From Spirosoma oryzicola (GTDB lineage Bacteria > Bacteroidota > Bacteroidia > Cytophagales > Spirosomataceae), in the NCBI RefSeq assembly GCF_021233055.1, contig NZ_CP089538.1, forward strand, positions 167,501 to 231,500: a stretch of DNA of 64,000 nucleotides, read 5' to 3'. Both the position numbers and the translations under genes were made by a program. Under the pieces are notes generated by a model that saw only the letters and a list, made by a program, of their open reading frames with translations, made no database searches and was not told where the DNA came from. This document shows, piece after piece, positions 10,368 through 19,462 of the stretch. The number at the start of each line of letters is the position of its first letter. Position 1 is the stretch's first letter.

Positions 10368-11642
10368 TTAGACTAAAAACTGAAAAAGATTCGGCTGGTC
10401 GTTCAGGTAGTCGAACACAATATTCTGGTCTTTCATCCGCTGAATAAGTGGCTCGAAATCATCTCGATTTTTAAGTTCAATGCCTACCACAGCAGGACCG
10501 TTTTCCCGATTTGTTTTCTTGATGTATTCAAAGCGGGTGATATCATCGGTCGGTCCCAGTACGTTCAGAAACTCGCGAAAAGCACCCGAGCGCTGTGGAA
10601 ACCGAATAATGAAGTAATGTTTCAGTCCTTCGTAAAGCAAGGACCGTTCTTTGATCTCTTCGGTGCGGGTAATGTCATTGTTGCCACCGCTGACCAGACA
10701 GACCACGTTTTTGCCTTTGATCTCGTCCTTGATCAAATCGAGTGCGGCAATGGTCAATGCTCCGGCGGGTTCAGCAACAATAGCATCTTCATCGTACAGT
10801 TTGAGGATGGTGGTGCAGACCTGCCCTTCCGGCACCAGAATAACGCGGTCAAGAAACTGACGGCATACTTCGAACGTAGTTTCACCAACGCGCTTCACGG
10901 CGGCACCATCTACGAATTTGTCAATCTGGTGGAGGGTAACCACATGGCCCTGGTCAATGGCTACCTTCATGGAAGGCGATCCCAGCGGCTCAACGCCAAT
11001 CAGTTTGGTTTTCGGACTAAGCTGATTAAAAACCGTCGAAACACCGGCTGCCAGACCGCCCCCACCGATAGCCATCAGCAGGTAATCGATCCTAAAATCA
11101 GAATCCTTAAAAATTTCCAACCCAACCGTTCCCTGCCCTTCAATGACCTGCAAATCGTCAAATGGATGAACGAATATGCTGTCGTGGGTTTTGACGTAAT
11201 CAATAGCTGCGTAATACGCATCATCAAACGTATCGCCCGTCAGCACAACCTCAACGAACTCCTTACCAAACAGTTTTACTTGCTTAACCTTTTGGTTCGG
11301 CGTGGTTGACGGCATAAAAATAGTACCGCGAACGGCCATCTTCCGGCAGGCATACGCTACGCCCTGAGCGTGGTTGCCGGCACTGGCGCAAACGACACCC
11401 TGAGCCAGTGCTTCGGCTGACAGGCTAGCCATTTTGTTGTAAGCACCCCGAAGTTTGTAAGACCGAACAACCTGTTGATCTTCGCGTTTCAGGAAAATGG
11501 TAGCTCCATAACGATCCGACAGATTGATGCTTTCCTGAAGAGCTGTGTGCGAGGCTACACCCCGGAGCCGCTCGGCAGCCAGATAAATATTATCCAGATC
11601 GGGAAAGGTTGTTTTCTTATCGGCTTCGACGGACAAGCTCAT
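10368..11642 (-). CDS. ilvA: Threonine ammonia-lyase (threonine deaminase)
   Basis: PLP enzyme converting threonine to 2-oxobutyrate for isoleucine synthesis. The PLP lysine is K63 in VVRSYKLRGAYNK. The phosphate-binding glycine loop is AIGGGGLAAG near 192-201, and SGGNND lies near 320. The C-terminal part (about 335-424, with YFIIRFPQRSGAFREFL) is the single ACT-like regulatory domain of the short biosynthetic form. It follows ilvC across a large hairpin and precedes araC. With cimA also present, the cell appears able to make 2-oxobutyrate in two ways. Confidence 0.93.
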   Translation of the reverse strand: MSLSVEADKKTTFPDLDNIYLAAERLRGVASHTALQESINLSDRYGATIFLKREDQQVVRSYKLRGAYNKMASLSAEALAQGVVCASAGNHAQGVAYACRKMAVRGTIFMPSTTPNQKVKQVKLFGKEFVEVVLTGDTFDDAYYAAIDYVKTHDSIFVHPFDDLQVIEGQGTVGLEIFKDSDFRIDYLLMAIGGGGLAAGVSTVFNQLSPKTKLIGVEPLGSPSMKVAIDQGHVVTLHQIDKFVDGAAVKRVGETTFEVCRQFLDRVILVPEGQVCTTILKLYDEDAIVAEPAGALTIAALDLIKDEIKGKNVVCLVSGGNNDITRTEEIKERSLLYEGLKHYFIIRFPQRSGAFREFLNVLGPTDDITRFEYIKKTNRENGPAVVGIELKNRDDFEPLIQRMKDQNIVFDYLNDQPNLFQFLV

Positions 11643-11661
11643 AGTGCAAAAAAAGTATAAG

Positions 11662-11732
11662 CGGGAAAGGTAGCCTTGTTGTCCGACCGTCAGTTTCTAA
11701 TGAGCGGTCTGCCAACAAAACTACCTTTCCCG
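11662..11732 (-). other. Large hairpin between ilvC and ilvA
   Basis: CGGGAAAGGTAG (11662-11673) and TTGTTG (11676-11681) pair with CAACAA (11713-11718) and CTACCTTTCCCG (11721-11732). An inner GACCG (11685-11689) pairs with CGGTC (11705-11709). On the minus strand a T7 run follows the stem by 8 nt, just before the ilvA start. It could be a partial terminator that lowers ilvA expression, or a processing site. Confidence 0.6.
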
Positions 11733-11742
11733 AATTAATTAG

Positions 11743-12786
11743 TTAGCTACGCTCTGGACGCAACGACCGAACGGCTTTACCAGCCTGCCACATTTCTGAA
11801 TCGCGCAATTCGGACAGTTCTACTTCCAGCTTCTCGCGGTAGTCGGGCTGCGAGTTACGGGTGATGCTGATTTCGGCCTGCTCCTGCGATTTTACTGAGT
11901 TATAGAGTTGCTCGAAAACCGGCTTGGTCGCATCGCGGAAAGGCTTCCACCAGTCGAGAGCACCGCGCTGAGCTGTGGTCGAGCAGTTTGCGTACATCCA
12001 ATCCATGCCGTTCTCGGCGACGAGTGGCATCAGCGACTGCGTCAGTTCTTCAACCGTTTCGTTGAAGGCTTCCGAAGGGCTGTGGCCATTAGCGCGCAAT
12101 ACTTCGTACTGAGCCGCGAAGATACCTTGAATAGCACCCATCAGCGTACCCCGTTCGCCGGTCAAGTCGGAGGTTACTTCTTTGTAGAAATCTGTTTCGA
12201 ACAGGTAGCCCGAACCTACGCCGATACCCATAGCAATTGCCTTGGTACGGGCATTGCCCGATGCATCCTGGTAGATAGCAAAGCTAGAGTTCAGCCCTTT
12301 TCCTTCTACGAACAACCGGCGAAGCGACGTACCCGATCCTTTCGGTGCAACCAGGAACACGTCAACATCAGCTGGCGGAACAATACCCGTTTTTTCTTTA
12401 TAAGTAACGCCAAAGCCGTGCGAGAAGTACAACGACTTGCCGGGCTTCAGAGCCGCTTTTACGGTCGGCCAAAGTTCAATTTGAGCGGCATCAGAAAGCA
12501 GGAAGCAAATGATGGTACCTTTTTCCAGCGCTTCTTCAATCTCGAAAAGCGTTTCGCCGGGTACCCAGCCGTCGGCAACGGCTTTGTCGTACGTTTTGCC
12601 TTTACGCTGTCCTACGATGACGTTAAAGCCATTGTCGCGCATGTTCAGCGACTGACCAGGGCCTTGTACGCCATAGCCAATAACGGCGATTGTTTCATTA
12701 GCTAGCACCTCACGGGCTTTTTCCAGCGGGAACTCTTCCCGTGTAACAACTTGCTCCTCAACTCCTCCGAAATTAATCGTTGCCAT
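11743..12786 (-). CDS. ilvC: Ketol-acid reductoisomerase (NADP+)
   Basis: Isomerises and reduces acetolactate or acetohydroxybutyrate to the dihydroxy acids. At 347 aa it is a class I enzyme. The Rossmann motif is IGYGVQGPGQSLNMRDNG near 37-54, followed by VGQRKGKTYDKA, the cofactor-selecting loop. The metal-binding C-terminal domain contains DLTGERGTLMGAIQGIF and ETVEELTQSLMPLV. It follows ilvN after 40 nt and belongs to the ilvD-B-N-C run. Confidence 0.97.
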   Translation of the reverse strand: MATINFGGVEEQVVTREEFPLEKAREVLANETIAVIGYGVQGPGQSLNMRDNGFNVIVGQRKGKTYDKAVADGWVPGETLFEIEEALEKGTIICFLLSDAAQIELWPTVKAALKPGKSLYFSHGFGVTYKEKTGIVPPADVDVFLVAPKGSGTSLRRLFVEGKGLNSSFAIYQDASGNARTKAIAMGIGVGSGYLFETDFYKEVTSDLTGERGTLMGAIQGIFAAQYEVLRANGHSPSEAFNETVEELTQSLMPLVAENGMDWMYANCSTTAQRGALDWWKPFRDATKPVFEQLYNSVKSQEQAEISITRNSQPDYREKLEVELSELRDSEMWQAGKAVRSLRPERS

Positions 12787-12826
12787 GTTTAATTGGTTTT
12801 GGTACTCGTATTATGGGGGTTAAACA

Positions 12827-13372
12827 TTACAGATAATAAGCCCACTCCATTTCGGGCAGGTATTCTACCAGTCCTTTCTCGGTTTTTCCGACGGCTACGC
12901 GACCCGAGCGAACAAACTCCAGAATGTCGTACTGCTTGATGTAGGCAAAGAAATCAAAGATCTCCGTATCGTTCCCGGTTTTCTCGATCACTACGTAATC
13001 AAGACCCCAGTAAACGACCCAGGCTTTGTATTTCTTGTTGATGGTTTCAACATCCAGCGGTTTGCTGCCCAGGGGTGTAGAAACCTTGAACAGCGCAATC
13101 TCATTATAGACGATCTCGTCGTTGAGGTAACCAAAAACGGCCATCACCTCCACGATTTTACGAATCTGACGCACAAGCTTTTCGACTTCTTCCCGCGATT
13201 CGTGTTTAATGACAATTGTGAATCGGGACACGCCTTTTCGCTCGGTTTCAGAAACCGTCAGGCTCTCGATGTTGATCCGTCGGCGCGTGAAAATAATCGT
13301 GATGCGATTCAGCAGTCCGATGGTATTTTCCGTGAATATACAAATGGTGTAAGTCGTCATGGGGGATGTCAT
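12827..13372 (-). CDS. ilvN: Acetolactate synthase small (regulatory) subunit
   Basis: Regulatory subunit that activates IlvB and confers valine feedback. The ACT domain occupies about 6-80 (YTICIFTENTIGLLNRIT, then RINIESLTVSETE), and a second IlvN-specific domain fills the rest. At 181 aa it is of the usual IlvH/N length. Two in-frame ATGs are possible, at 13372 and 13360; family alignment of MTTYTIC slightly favours the second, which would remove four residues. It lies between ilvB and ilvC. Confidence 0.94.
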   Translation of the reverse strand: MTSPMTTYTICIFTENTIGLLNRITIIFTRRRINIESLTVSETERKGVSRFTIVIKHESREEVEKLVRQIRKIVEVMAVFGYLNDEIVYNEIALFKVSTPLGSKPLDVETINKKYKAWVVYWGLDYVVIEKTGNDTEIFDFFAYIKQYDILEFVRSGRVAVGKTEKGLVEYLPEMEWAYYL

Positions 13373-13480
13373 TAGTTGTCAATTGATCGTCGTTGTGTTA
13401 CCATTTATTGGGCTGAATACTGATGAAATAGGCACCAACGAATGGGTAATTAGGACAGTCAGCGACGGAATAGCGAATGA

Positions 13481-15241
13481 CTATTTCAATCTGATTTGTG
13501 AAACGCTGGTGCCAGCAGGTACCATCGGGAATACGTTTTCTTCTTTCTCCACGATGACTTCGAGCAAGAACGGTCCGTCGTGGTTCAGCATGGTATCAAG
13601 CGCATCCGACAGGTTTTCCCGCTGATCGCAGGTCATACCATCCATGCCGAAACCTTTGGCAATCGTGATGAAATCAGGATTCTGCAACTCAACGAATGAG
13701 TACCGGCGTTGGTGAAACAGTTGTTGCCATTGCCGGACCATGCCCAGAAAGTTATTATTCAGGATGATGGCTTTAACCGGTTGCTTGTTCTGCACAATGG
13801 TTCCTAATTCCTGTAGCGTCATCTGGAAACAACCATCACCAATAATGGCTACAACCTGCCGGTCGGGAGCACCGACCTGAGCACCAAAGGCCGCTGGTAA
13901 CGCAAAGCCCATCGTGCCCATACCGCCCGAGGTAACTAAGCTATTGGGACGGCGGAACTGATAGTAACGGGAGGCCATCATCTGGTGCTGACCTACGTCG
14001 GTCACCAGAATAGATTCTCCGTTGGTTTTCTCCGACAGCATGTTCACAACCTCGCCCATTCGGATTTTTCCTTCGGCGGTGTTTAGTACCGGCTGTGTGA
14101 TGGTTTCGTGCTCGACCACGTCATATTTGCGAAACTCATTGCGCCATACCGTATGATCGTTGGGGTTAACCAGCGATAGCAGAGCGTTGAGTGCTTCTTT
14201 GGCATCACCGACAACCGGCGCGTCGGCCCGAATAATCTTATCGATTTCCGATGGATCGATCTCGATGTGAACGACCTTGGCTTGCTTGATAAACTTGCTG
14301 GCATCGCCCGTTACCCGGTCATCAAAACGCATACCGATGGCAATAACTACGTCGGCTTGATCGGTCATCACGTTCGCGCCGTAGTTTCCGTGCATGCCTA
14401 GCCAGCCTACGTACAGTGGATGGGCGGTCGAAATGGTTGATTGGCCCAGCAAGGTTGTTGCTACCGGGATGCCGGTTTTTTCAACGAATGTCAGTAATTC
14501 CGCTTCCGCTTTTGCGATTTGCACGCCGTGTCCAACCAGCACGTAAGGCCGTTTCGCGGAGTTGATCAGGCGGGCTGCTGCTTCCACCTGTTCCAGCTTT
14601 GGTACGAGACGAGGCCGGTAGCTAATGATGCTCTGGCAACGTTCGTACGCAAACGGTTTCGTCATCAGTTCCAGCTGGGCACTTTTGGTAATGTCGATCA
14701 GGACGGGTCCCGGACGACCCGACTGGGCAATGTAGAATGCTTTTGAAATGACATCCGGCACTTCGTCAGCGTCGGTAATCTGGTAGTTCCATTTAGTAAT
14801 CGGCATCGTAACGCCCATCACATCGGCTTCCTGAAAAGCATCTGTGCCCAGTAACTTTTTAGCCACCTGACCGACAATGCAGACCATCGGTGTCGAATCG
14901 ATCAACGCATCGGCAATACCCGTAACCAGATTCGTTGCGCCTGGTCCCGATGTTACGAGGCAGACACCCGCCCGACCCGTTACGCGGGCGTATCCTTCGG
15001 CTGCGTGAGCCGCGCCTTGCTCGTGACGAACCAGAATGTGATTCAAGCGATCCTGAAAATCGTAAAGGGCATCGTAGACCGGCATGATTGCTCCGCCGGG
15101 GTACCCAAAAATGGTATCGACGCCTTCGGCTACCAGAGCCATCATAAGTGCTTCCGATCCTGAGATTAATTTCGGAGCTACTGGGGGAGCCGCCGGGGTA
15201 GTCTCAATAATTTCCGGGGTGATGCTGGCGATTGCTTCCAT
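13481..15241 (-). CDS. ilvB: Acetolactate synthase large (catalytic) subunit
   Basis: ThDP-dependent enzyme forming acetolactate or 2-aceto-2-hydroxybutyrate. The catalytic glutamate lies in LVRHEQGAAHAAEGYAR near 73-89. The ThDP/Mg motif begins GDGCFQMTLQELG and runs to about 25 residues later at ILNNN. The length of 586 aa is typical, with a 25-residue Pro/Ala-rich N-terminal extension before LISGSEALMMALV. It is preceded by ilvD and followed by ilvN. Confidence 0.97.
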   Translation of the reverse strand: MEAIASITPEIIETTPAAPPVAPKLISGSEALMMALVAEGVDTIFGYPGGAIMPVYDALYDFQDRLNHILVRHEQGAAHAAEGYARVTGRAGVCLVTSGPGATNLVTGIADALIDSTPMVCIVGQVAKKLLGTDAFQEADVMGVTMPITKWNYQITDADEVPDVISKAFYIAQSGRPGPVLIDITKSAQLELMTKPFAYERCQSIISYRPRLVPKLEQVEAAARLINSAKRPYVLVGHGVQIAKAEAELLTFVEKTGIPVATTLLGQSTISTAHPLYVGWLGMHGNYGANVMTDQADVVIAIGMRFDDRVTGDASKFIKQAKVVHIEIDPSEIDKIIRADAPVVGDAKEALNALLSLVNPNDHTVWRNEFRKYDVVEHETITQPVLNTAEGKIRMGEVVNMLSEKTNGESILVTDVGQHQMMASRYYQFRRPNSLVTSGGMGTMGFALPAAFGAQVGAPDRQVVAIIGDGCFQMTLQELGTIVQNKQPVKAIILNNNFLGMVRQWQQLFHQRRYSFVELQNPDFITIAKGFGMDGMTCDQRENLSDALDTMLNHDGPFLLEVIVEKEENVFPMVPAGTSVSQIRLK

Positions 15242-15327
15242 GACGTATGGTCAGTTTAAGGTCGTTAGCTTGTTGGTTTTCTTACAGGGTTGTATTCAAC
15301 TATCGAAAGTACGAATCGGGCAACTGA

Positions 15328-17028
15328 TTAAGCTTCATCCGTGACACAACCTTCACTGGCTGATTTTACGTTCCGGATGTATTTGCCGAGCATACCCTTT
15401 GCAAAGCGTGGAGCCGGTTGCGTCCAGCGACTCCGCCGGTCGGCTAGTTCTTCGTCCGAAACGTGCAGCGTGATCTCGCGATTGACAGCGTCAATGGTGA
15501 TGCGGTCGCCGTTCTGAACCAGTGCAATCGGTCCGCCTTCAAACGCTTCAGGAGTGATGTGTCCAACCACAAAACCGTGGGTTCCACCCGAGAAACGTCC
15601 GTCCGTGATCAACGCTACTTTATCGCCAAGACCCGCGCCAATAATGGCCGAGGTCGGTTTCAGCATTTCGCTCATACCAGGGCCGCCTTTGGGTCCTGCA
15701 TTCCGGATTACGACTACCTGACCGGGCAGCAGTTCACCGTTCTGTAGCGCTTCGATTACTTCGCCTTCGTGCTCACACACTTTGGCTGTGCCTTCAAAGC
15801 GTTCGCCTTCTTTACCCGTAATCTTGGCTACTGAACCATCTGGGGCCAGATTACCGCGCAGGACCTGAAGGTGTCCGGTAGTCTTGATGGGCTGAGAGAC
15901 GGGGAAAATGATTTTTTGCGTTGAGAAATCAAGGTCCTGTGCCTCCGCCAGATTCTCGGCAACGGTTTTTCCGGTAACCGTGATACAGTCGCCGTGAATC
16001 ATACCTTGCTGGTAAAGGTATTTCATAACCGCAGGAACACCGCCGATACCCAGTAGATCTTCCATGTAGTACTTACCGCTCGGCTTTAGATCCGATAGTA
16101 AGGGCACACGATCGCTGATCGCCTGAATTTCATCGAGTGTCAGGTTGATGCCAGCCGCACGCGCAATAGCCAGGTAGTGAAGTACCGCGTTGGTTGACCC
16201 GCCGAGTGCCATAACTACTGCAAACGCGTTTTCGAGCGACTCGCGGGTAATAATATCTTTGGGGGTGATATTGCGCTCTAGCAGGATACGCATAGCTGCC
16301 CCAATCTTCTTGCATTCTTCCTGTTTTCCTTCATGGGTAGCCGGGTAAGTACTGCTGAACGGAAGGCTTAAGCCCATCGCTTCGATGCTACTCGCCATGG
16401 TGTTGGCGGTATACATACCACCGCAGGCACCGGCTCCTGGAATCGCGTTTTTGACAACGCCTTCGTAATCTTCATCGGAGATGTTATTGGCGTACCGCTT
16501 GCCGAGGGCTTCAAAAGCCGAAACGATGTCTAATTTCTGACCTTTATAGTGTCCTGAACGAATTGTTCCACCGTAGACCATGATACCTGGCCGATCAAGG
16601 CGAGCCATCGCCATAACAGCACCCGGCATATTTTTATCACAGCCAACCACCGTAACAACACCATCGTACCACTGCGCTGACACAACGGATTCAATCGAGT
16701 CAGCGATCAGGTCGCGGCTGGGCAGCGAATAGCGCATACCGTCATTGCCGTTCGTCATGCCATCCGATACACCGATTGTGTTGAAGATTAGACCAACCAG
16801 ACCGTTCGCCTGAATACCTTGCTTTACGTAGACGGATAACCCGTTGAGGTGCATGTTACAGGTGTTACCCTCGTAGCCCGTGCTGGCAATACCAATCTGG
16901 GGCTTCTGCATGTCATCCTCGCTTAATCCAATACCGTATAGCATAGCTTTAGCGGCTGGATTAGTTACTTCTTGCGTTAGTGTGCGACTAAAACGGTTTA
17001 ATTCGGTAGTTTCTGGTTCGGCAATCAT
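15328..17028 (-). CDS. ilvD: Dihydroxy-acid dehydratase
   Basis: Iron-sulfur dehydratase making 2-oxoisovalerate and 2-oxo-3-methylvalerate. Cluster ligands are visible in [17 protein letters not shown] and [17 protein letters not shown], and the C-terminal part has [15 protein letters not shown]. The ATG at 17028 ([13 protein letters not shown]) is preferred over an in-frame TTG three codons upstream, giving 566 aa. It is the first gene of the ilv run. The GCGAAATTTCGC palindrome lies 12 nt upstream of its start. Confidence 0.96.
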   Translation of the reverse strand: MIAEPETTELNRFSRTLTQEVTNPAAKAMLYGIGLSEDDMQKPQIGIASTGYEGNTCNMHLNGLSVYVKQGIQANGLVGLIFNTIGVSDGMTNGNDGMRYSLPSRDLIADSIESVVSAQWYDGVVTVVGCDKNMPGAVMAMARLDRPGIMVYGGTIRSGHYKGQKLDIVSAFEALGKRYANNISDEDYEGVVKNAIPGAGACGGMYTANTMASSIEAMGLSLPFSSTYPATHEGKQEECKKIGAAMRILLERNITPKDIITRESLENAFAVVMALGGSTNAVLHYLAIARAAGINLTLDEIQAISDRVPLLSDLKPSGKYYMEDLLGIGGVPAVMKYLYQQGMIHGDCITVTGKTVAENLAEAQDLDFSTQKIIFPVSQPIKTTGHLQVLRGNLAPDGSVAKITGKEGERFEGTAKVCEHEGEVIEALQNGELLPGQVVVIRNAGPKGGPGMSEMLKPTSAIIGAGLGDKVALITDGRFSGGTHGFVVGHITPEAFEGGPIALVQNGDRITIDAVNREITLHVSDEELADRRSRWTQPAPRFAKGMLGKYIRNVKSASEGCVTDEA

Positions 17029-17040
17029 CTTAGACAATTA

Positions 17041-17052
17041 GCGAAATTTCGC
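17041..17052. promoter_or_regulatory. 12-bp palindrome, candidate operator (ilvD copy)
   Basis: GCGAAATTTCGC, identical to the copy in the leuA leader (4411-4422), with CAG preceding it on the minus strand in both. It lies 12 nt upstream of the ilvD ATG in the 125-nt gap shared with murQ. No clean TAnnTTTG box was seen for ilvD. TAACTTTT near 17075 is a weak candidate. Confidence 0.55.
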
Positions 17053-17153
17053 TGATAGTGTAATAACGCCGTAAAGAAAAGTTAAGTTTTCTGTAAAGGC
17101 AAGAAAAATGGTATTATTTGTCAGTTAAAATATGGACGTATTATTTTTGGGTC

Positions 17154-17966
17154 ATGATAACAGAAACATCGTCGCAATACGATCATTTAGAGCAGATGTC
17201 GGTTCACGACTTGCTGACCAATATTAACAAAGAAGATAAGACTGTCCCGTTGGCAGTTGAGAAGGCTATCCCCCAAATTGAAGCGTTGGTTAGCCAGATC
17301 GTCAATCGCATGAAAAAAGGCGGACGGTTGATTTATATCGGTGCTGGAACAAGTGGTCGTCTGGGCGTTGTCGATGCATCGGAGTGTCCGCCAACGTACG
17401 GTGTTCCGCACGATCTGGTCATCGGTTTGATAGCGGGCGGGGATGGAGCCGTACGAAAAGCGGTCGAATTCGCCGAAGATGATGCGGAACAAGCCTGGAA
17501 AGATATTGAGCCGTATCACCCCGACGAGCTGGATACGGTCATCGGGATTGCAGCCTCGGGCAGAACGCCTTACGTGATTGGTGGGCTTGATAAAGCGCGC
17601 GCAGCAGGTTTGCTAACGGGTTGTGTTGTTTGTAATCCGGGTTCAGCGGTGGCGCAGGCGGCTGAATTTCCAGTTGAAGTCGTTGTCGGTCCCGAGTTCG
17701 TTACGGGTAGCACACGCATGAAAGCAGGAACTGCCCAGAAGCTGGTGTTGAACATGATTTCCACGTCGGTTATGATTCAACTAGGTCGCGTGAAGGGAAA
17801 TAAAATGGTCGATATGCAGCTTACTAATATCAAGCTTCAAGATCGGGCGGCCAAGATGGTAATGGGTGAGATTGGTGTCAGTCGGGAAGAGGCCGAAGCG
17901 CTATTAGCGAAGTACGGTAACGTTCGCGGTGCTATCGACAACTTTAACCAGGAAAATAACTTGTAA
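17154..17966 (+). CDS. murQ: N-acetylmuramic acid 6-phosphate etherase
   Basis: Cleaves the lactyl ether of MurNAc-6-P to give GlcNAc-6-P and lactate, in cell-wall sugar recycling. SIS-fold signatures are IGAGTSGRLGVVDASECPP near 60-78, GIAASGRTPYVIG near 130, and GSTRMKAGTAQKLVLNM. The ATG at 17154 (MITETSSQYDH) is preferred over a TTG 12 codons upstream, giving 270 aa. TATTTTTG at 17142-17149 fits a -7 box, but it would put the start site at the ATG, so it is doubtful. The gene is divergent from ilvD. A GlcNAc-kinase-like gene occurs at the far end of the window. Confidence 0.95.
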   Translation: MITETSSQYDHLEQMSVHDLLTNINKEDKTVPLAVEKAIPQIEALVSQIVNRMKKGGRLIYIGAGTSGRLGVVDASECPPTYGVPHDLVIGLIAGGDGAVRKAVEFAEDDAEQAWKDIEPYHPDELDTVIGIAASGRTPYVIGGLDKARAAGLLTGCVVCNPGSAVAQAAEFPVEVVVGPEFVTGSTRMKAGTAQKLVLNMISTSVMIQLGRVKGNKMVDMQLTNIKLQDRAAKMVMGEIGVSREEAEALLAKYGNVRGAIDNFNQENNL

Positions 17967-18133
17967 AAATAAGGCTGCTGGTATCCAGGTATAGTTCAGG
18001 TAGCAGTTTTAAACCAGTGTTACTTGAAACCTGTACCGGTTTGACGCGATTCACAAAGTAGATTCATAAACGCTTCGAATGTACAAGAGCCAGTAACGAC
18101 GCTTTTGTATCTTACTCAAGGGCAGACAAGAAA

Positions 18134-19399
18134 TCACTTATTCGTTTTCTGATTGTTGAAATCAGTAGCGGGAAACTGGTCGCCCTTTGGTAAGTCGTCA
18201 AACAGACGACTATGGCGTCCTGCGGGCTGGAGCTGAGCGCATCTAGTCAAAGTTTGCGCTGTTTCTGCCAGACATCGGATTAAGGAAAAGCAGCCTGTAG
18301 TAGCAATGGCTTTTGCCGGTAGCAACGGTTGATTTTGCTGGCCGATGACCAGGTGCCAACCGCTCAGCTTCGGATCAGTGAAATACTGAAACGTAAAATC
18401 GTGAATGCGCTTAATCCATTTTGGGCATTCGGGGTGGTGCGTTTGAAAATAGCTTTTGGTCAAAGCCGATAAGGCTTCGACCTGTACCCAGGCCCACCGT
18501 TGGTTCCAGTCCGGAAAAATAAGCGGCTGCCCTTTCATATCCGCGTACTGATTAAGTCCACCTGATAGCTCATTCCAGGCCACTTCGCTCATTCGGATAC
18601 ACCATGATGCTACTTGCATAGCCAATTTGCGATTGCCCGATTCAGCGCAGAGGTCAAGCAAAAAATTGGCGGCTTGGAAAGTCAGACCAACGTTAAGCCG
18701 CCGACCTTCCGGGGTGTTGATGAACGAGCCGTCGGGCAGCATATATTCTCGCAAGATACCCGTGCGACGGTCCAGAAATTCGCGCAACAGCACATGCAGG
18801 ACGCTTTCTATCTTTTCGTGCCAGCTTTCCTCATCGAGCAACGGTCGGATTTCGAGTAGTGTTTTGAGCAACAGAACGGGCTCACCTAAGTGACGGAGCT
18901 GGCGATAGCCGCCAATTGTCTGTGCCAATTCGGTATGCGTTGTTTCCCATTGCCGGAACAAGCCCGAAAACACTTGTTTCGCCAGCATCGCCCAGCCGTC
19001 GTCGTCTGTTGCGCGGTGAAGCTGGGCGTACGCCATAACGGCTGAACAGCTTGCTACAACGTTGGCTGCCGGAGCTACCGGACGGCCCCGGCGGTCAAGC
19101 TGTTCATACGAATTCAGCTTTTCGTCGTGGGCAAACTCACTCAAAAAAGTAGCGCCCTTGTATGCGTGGTCAAGCCAGGCTGGTTGACCGTCGAAGGTAT
19201 TGTAAAGCCACGTAAATGCCCATACTTGTTGTGCTTGCAGCGTTACGATCTTATCGCCTTCTATAACCTGCCCGTCGCTTGTCAGGAAGTCAAAGTAACC
19301 ACCGCATTGCTCATCCCGGCTGTGGTTAAGCCAAAACGGAACAACCTGGCGAAGCAGCGCCTGTTGATAATCGGCAGAAAGTTTACGAAAATCTAACAC
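18134..19399 (-). CDS. AGE-family (GlcNAc 2-epimerase fold) protein, catalytic His residues missing
   Basis: A 421-aa alpha/alpha-barrel protein of the N-acylglucosamine 2-epimerase family, convergent with murQ. The alignment blocks are clear, but the catalytic histidines known from animal AGE/renin-binding protein are replaced. NPGH becomes NVGL (236-239), WWPHSEA becomes AWVQVEA (303-309, Gln for His), and GCFHVPRCL becomes GCFSLIRCL (369-377, Ser for His). A normal epimerase reaction is therefore unlikely; a binding role or another chemistry is possible. The start is GTG at 19399, 11 nt after the lon terminator, and the family alignment supports it. There is no signal peptide. Confidence 0.8.
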   Translation of the reverse strand: MLDFRKLSADYQQALLRQVVPFWLNHSRDEQCGGYFDFLTSDGQVIEGDKIVTLQAQQVWAFTWLYNTFDGQPAWLDHAYKGATFLSEFAHDEKLNSYEQLDRRGRPVAPAANVVASCSAVMAYAQLHRATDDDGWAMLAKQVFSGLFRQWETTHTELAQTIGGYRQLRHLGEPVLLLKTLLEIRPLLDEESWHEKIESVLHVLLREFLDRRTGILREYMLPDGSFINTPEGRRLNVGLTFQAANFLLDLCAESGNRKLAMQVASWCIRMSEVAWNELSGGLNQYADMKGQPLIFPDWNQRWAWVQVEALSALTKSYFQTHHPECPKWIKRIHDFTFQYFTDPKLSGWHLVIGQQNQPLLPAKAIATTGCFSLIRCLAETAQTLTRCAQLQPAGRHSRLFDDLPKGDQFPATDFNNQKTNK

Positions 19400-19410
19400 C
19401 CTGTAAATAT

Positions 19411-19450
19411 AAAAAAGCGGCTCAAATCGTACGATTTGAGCCGCTTTTTT
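19411..19450 (-). terminator. lon terminator (40-bp perfect palindrome)
   Basis: AAAAAAGCGGCTCAAATCGT is followed directly by its exact complement, giving a 20-bp stem with T runs on both strands. It lies between the lon stop codon and the start of the AGE-family gene on the same strand. Confidence 0.93.
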
Positions 19451-19462
19451 GTTTCGCTGCGA

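Noticed and set aside
10617..11309. 230-codon plus-strand frame opposite ilvA
   Set aside because: Antisense by-product of the conserved ilvA; no recognisable motif.
11908..12705. 265-codon plus-strand frame opposite ilvC
   Set aside because: It is a mirror of a highly conserved gene, with no domain, no promoter and a skewed composition. ilvC on the other strand explains the conservation.
17118..17153. TTG start 12 codons upstream for MurQ
   Set aside because: The extension is not family-like, and the ATG at 17154 gives the normal length.
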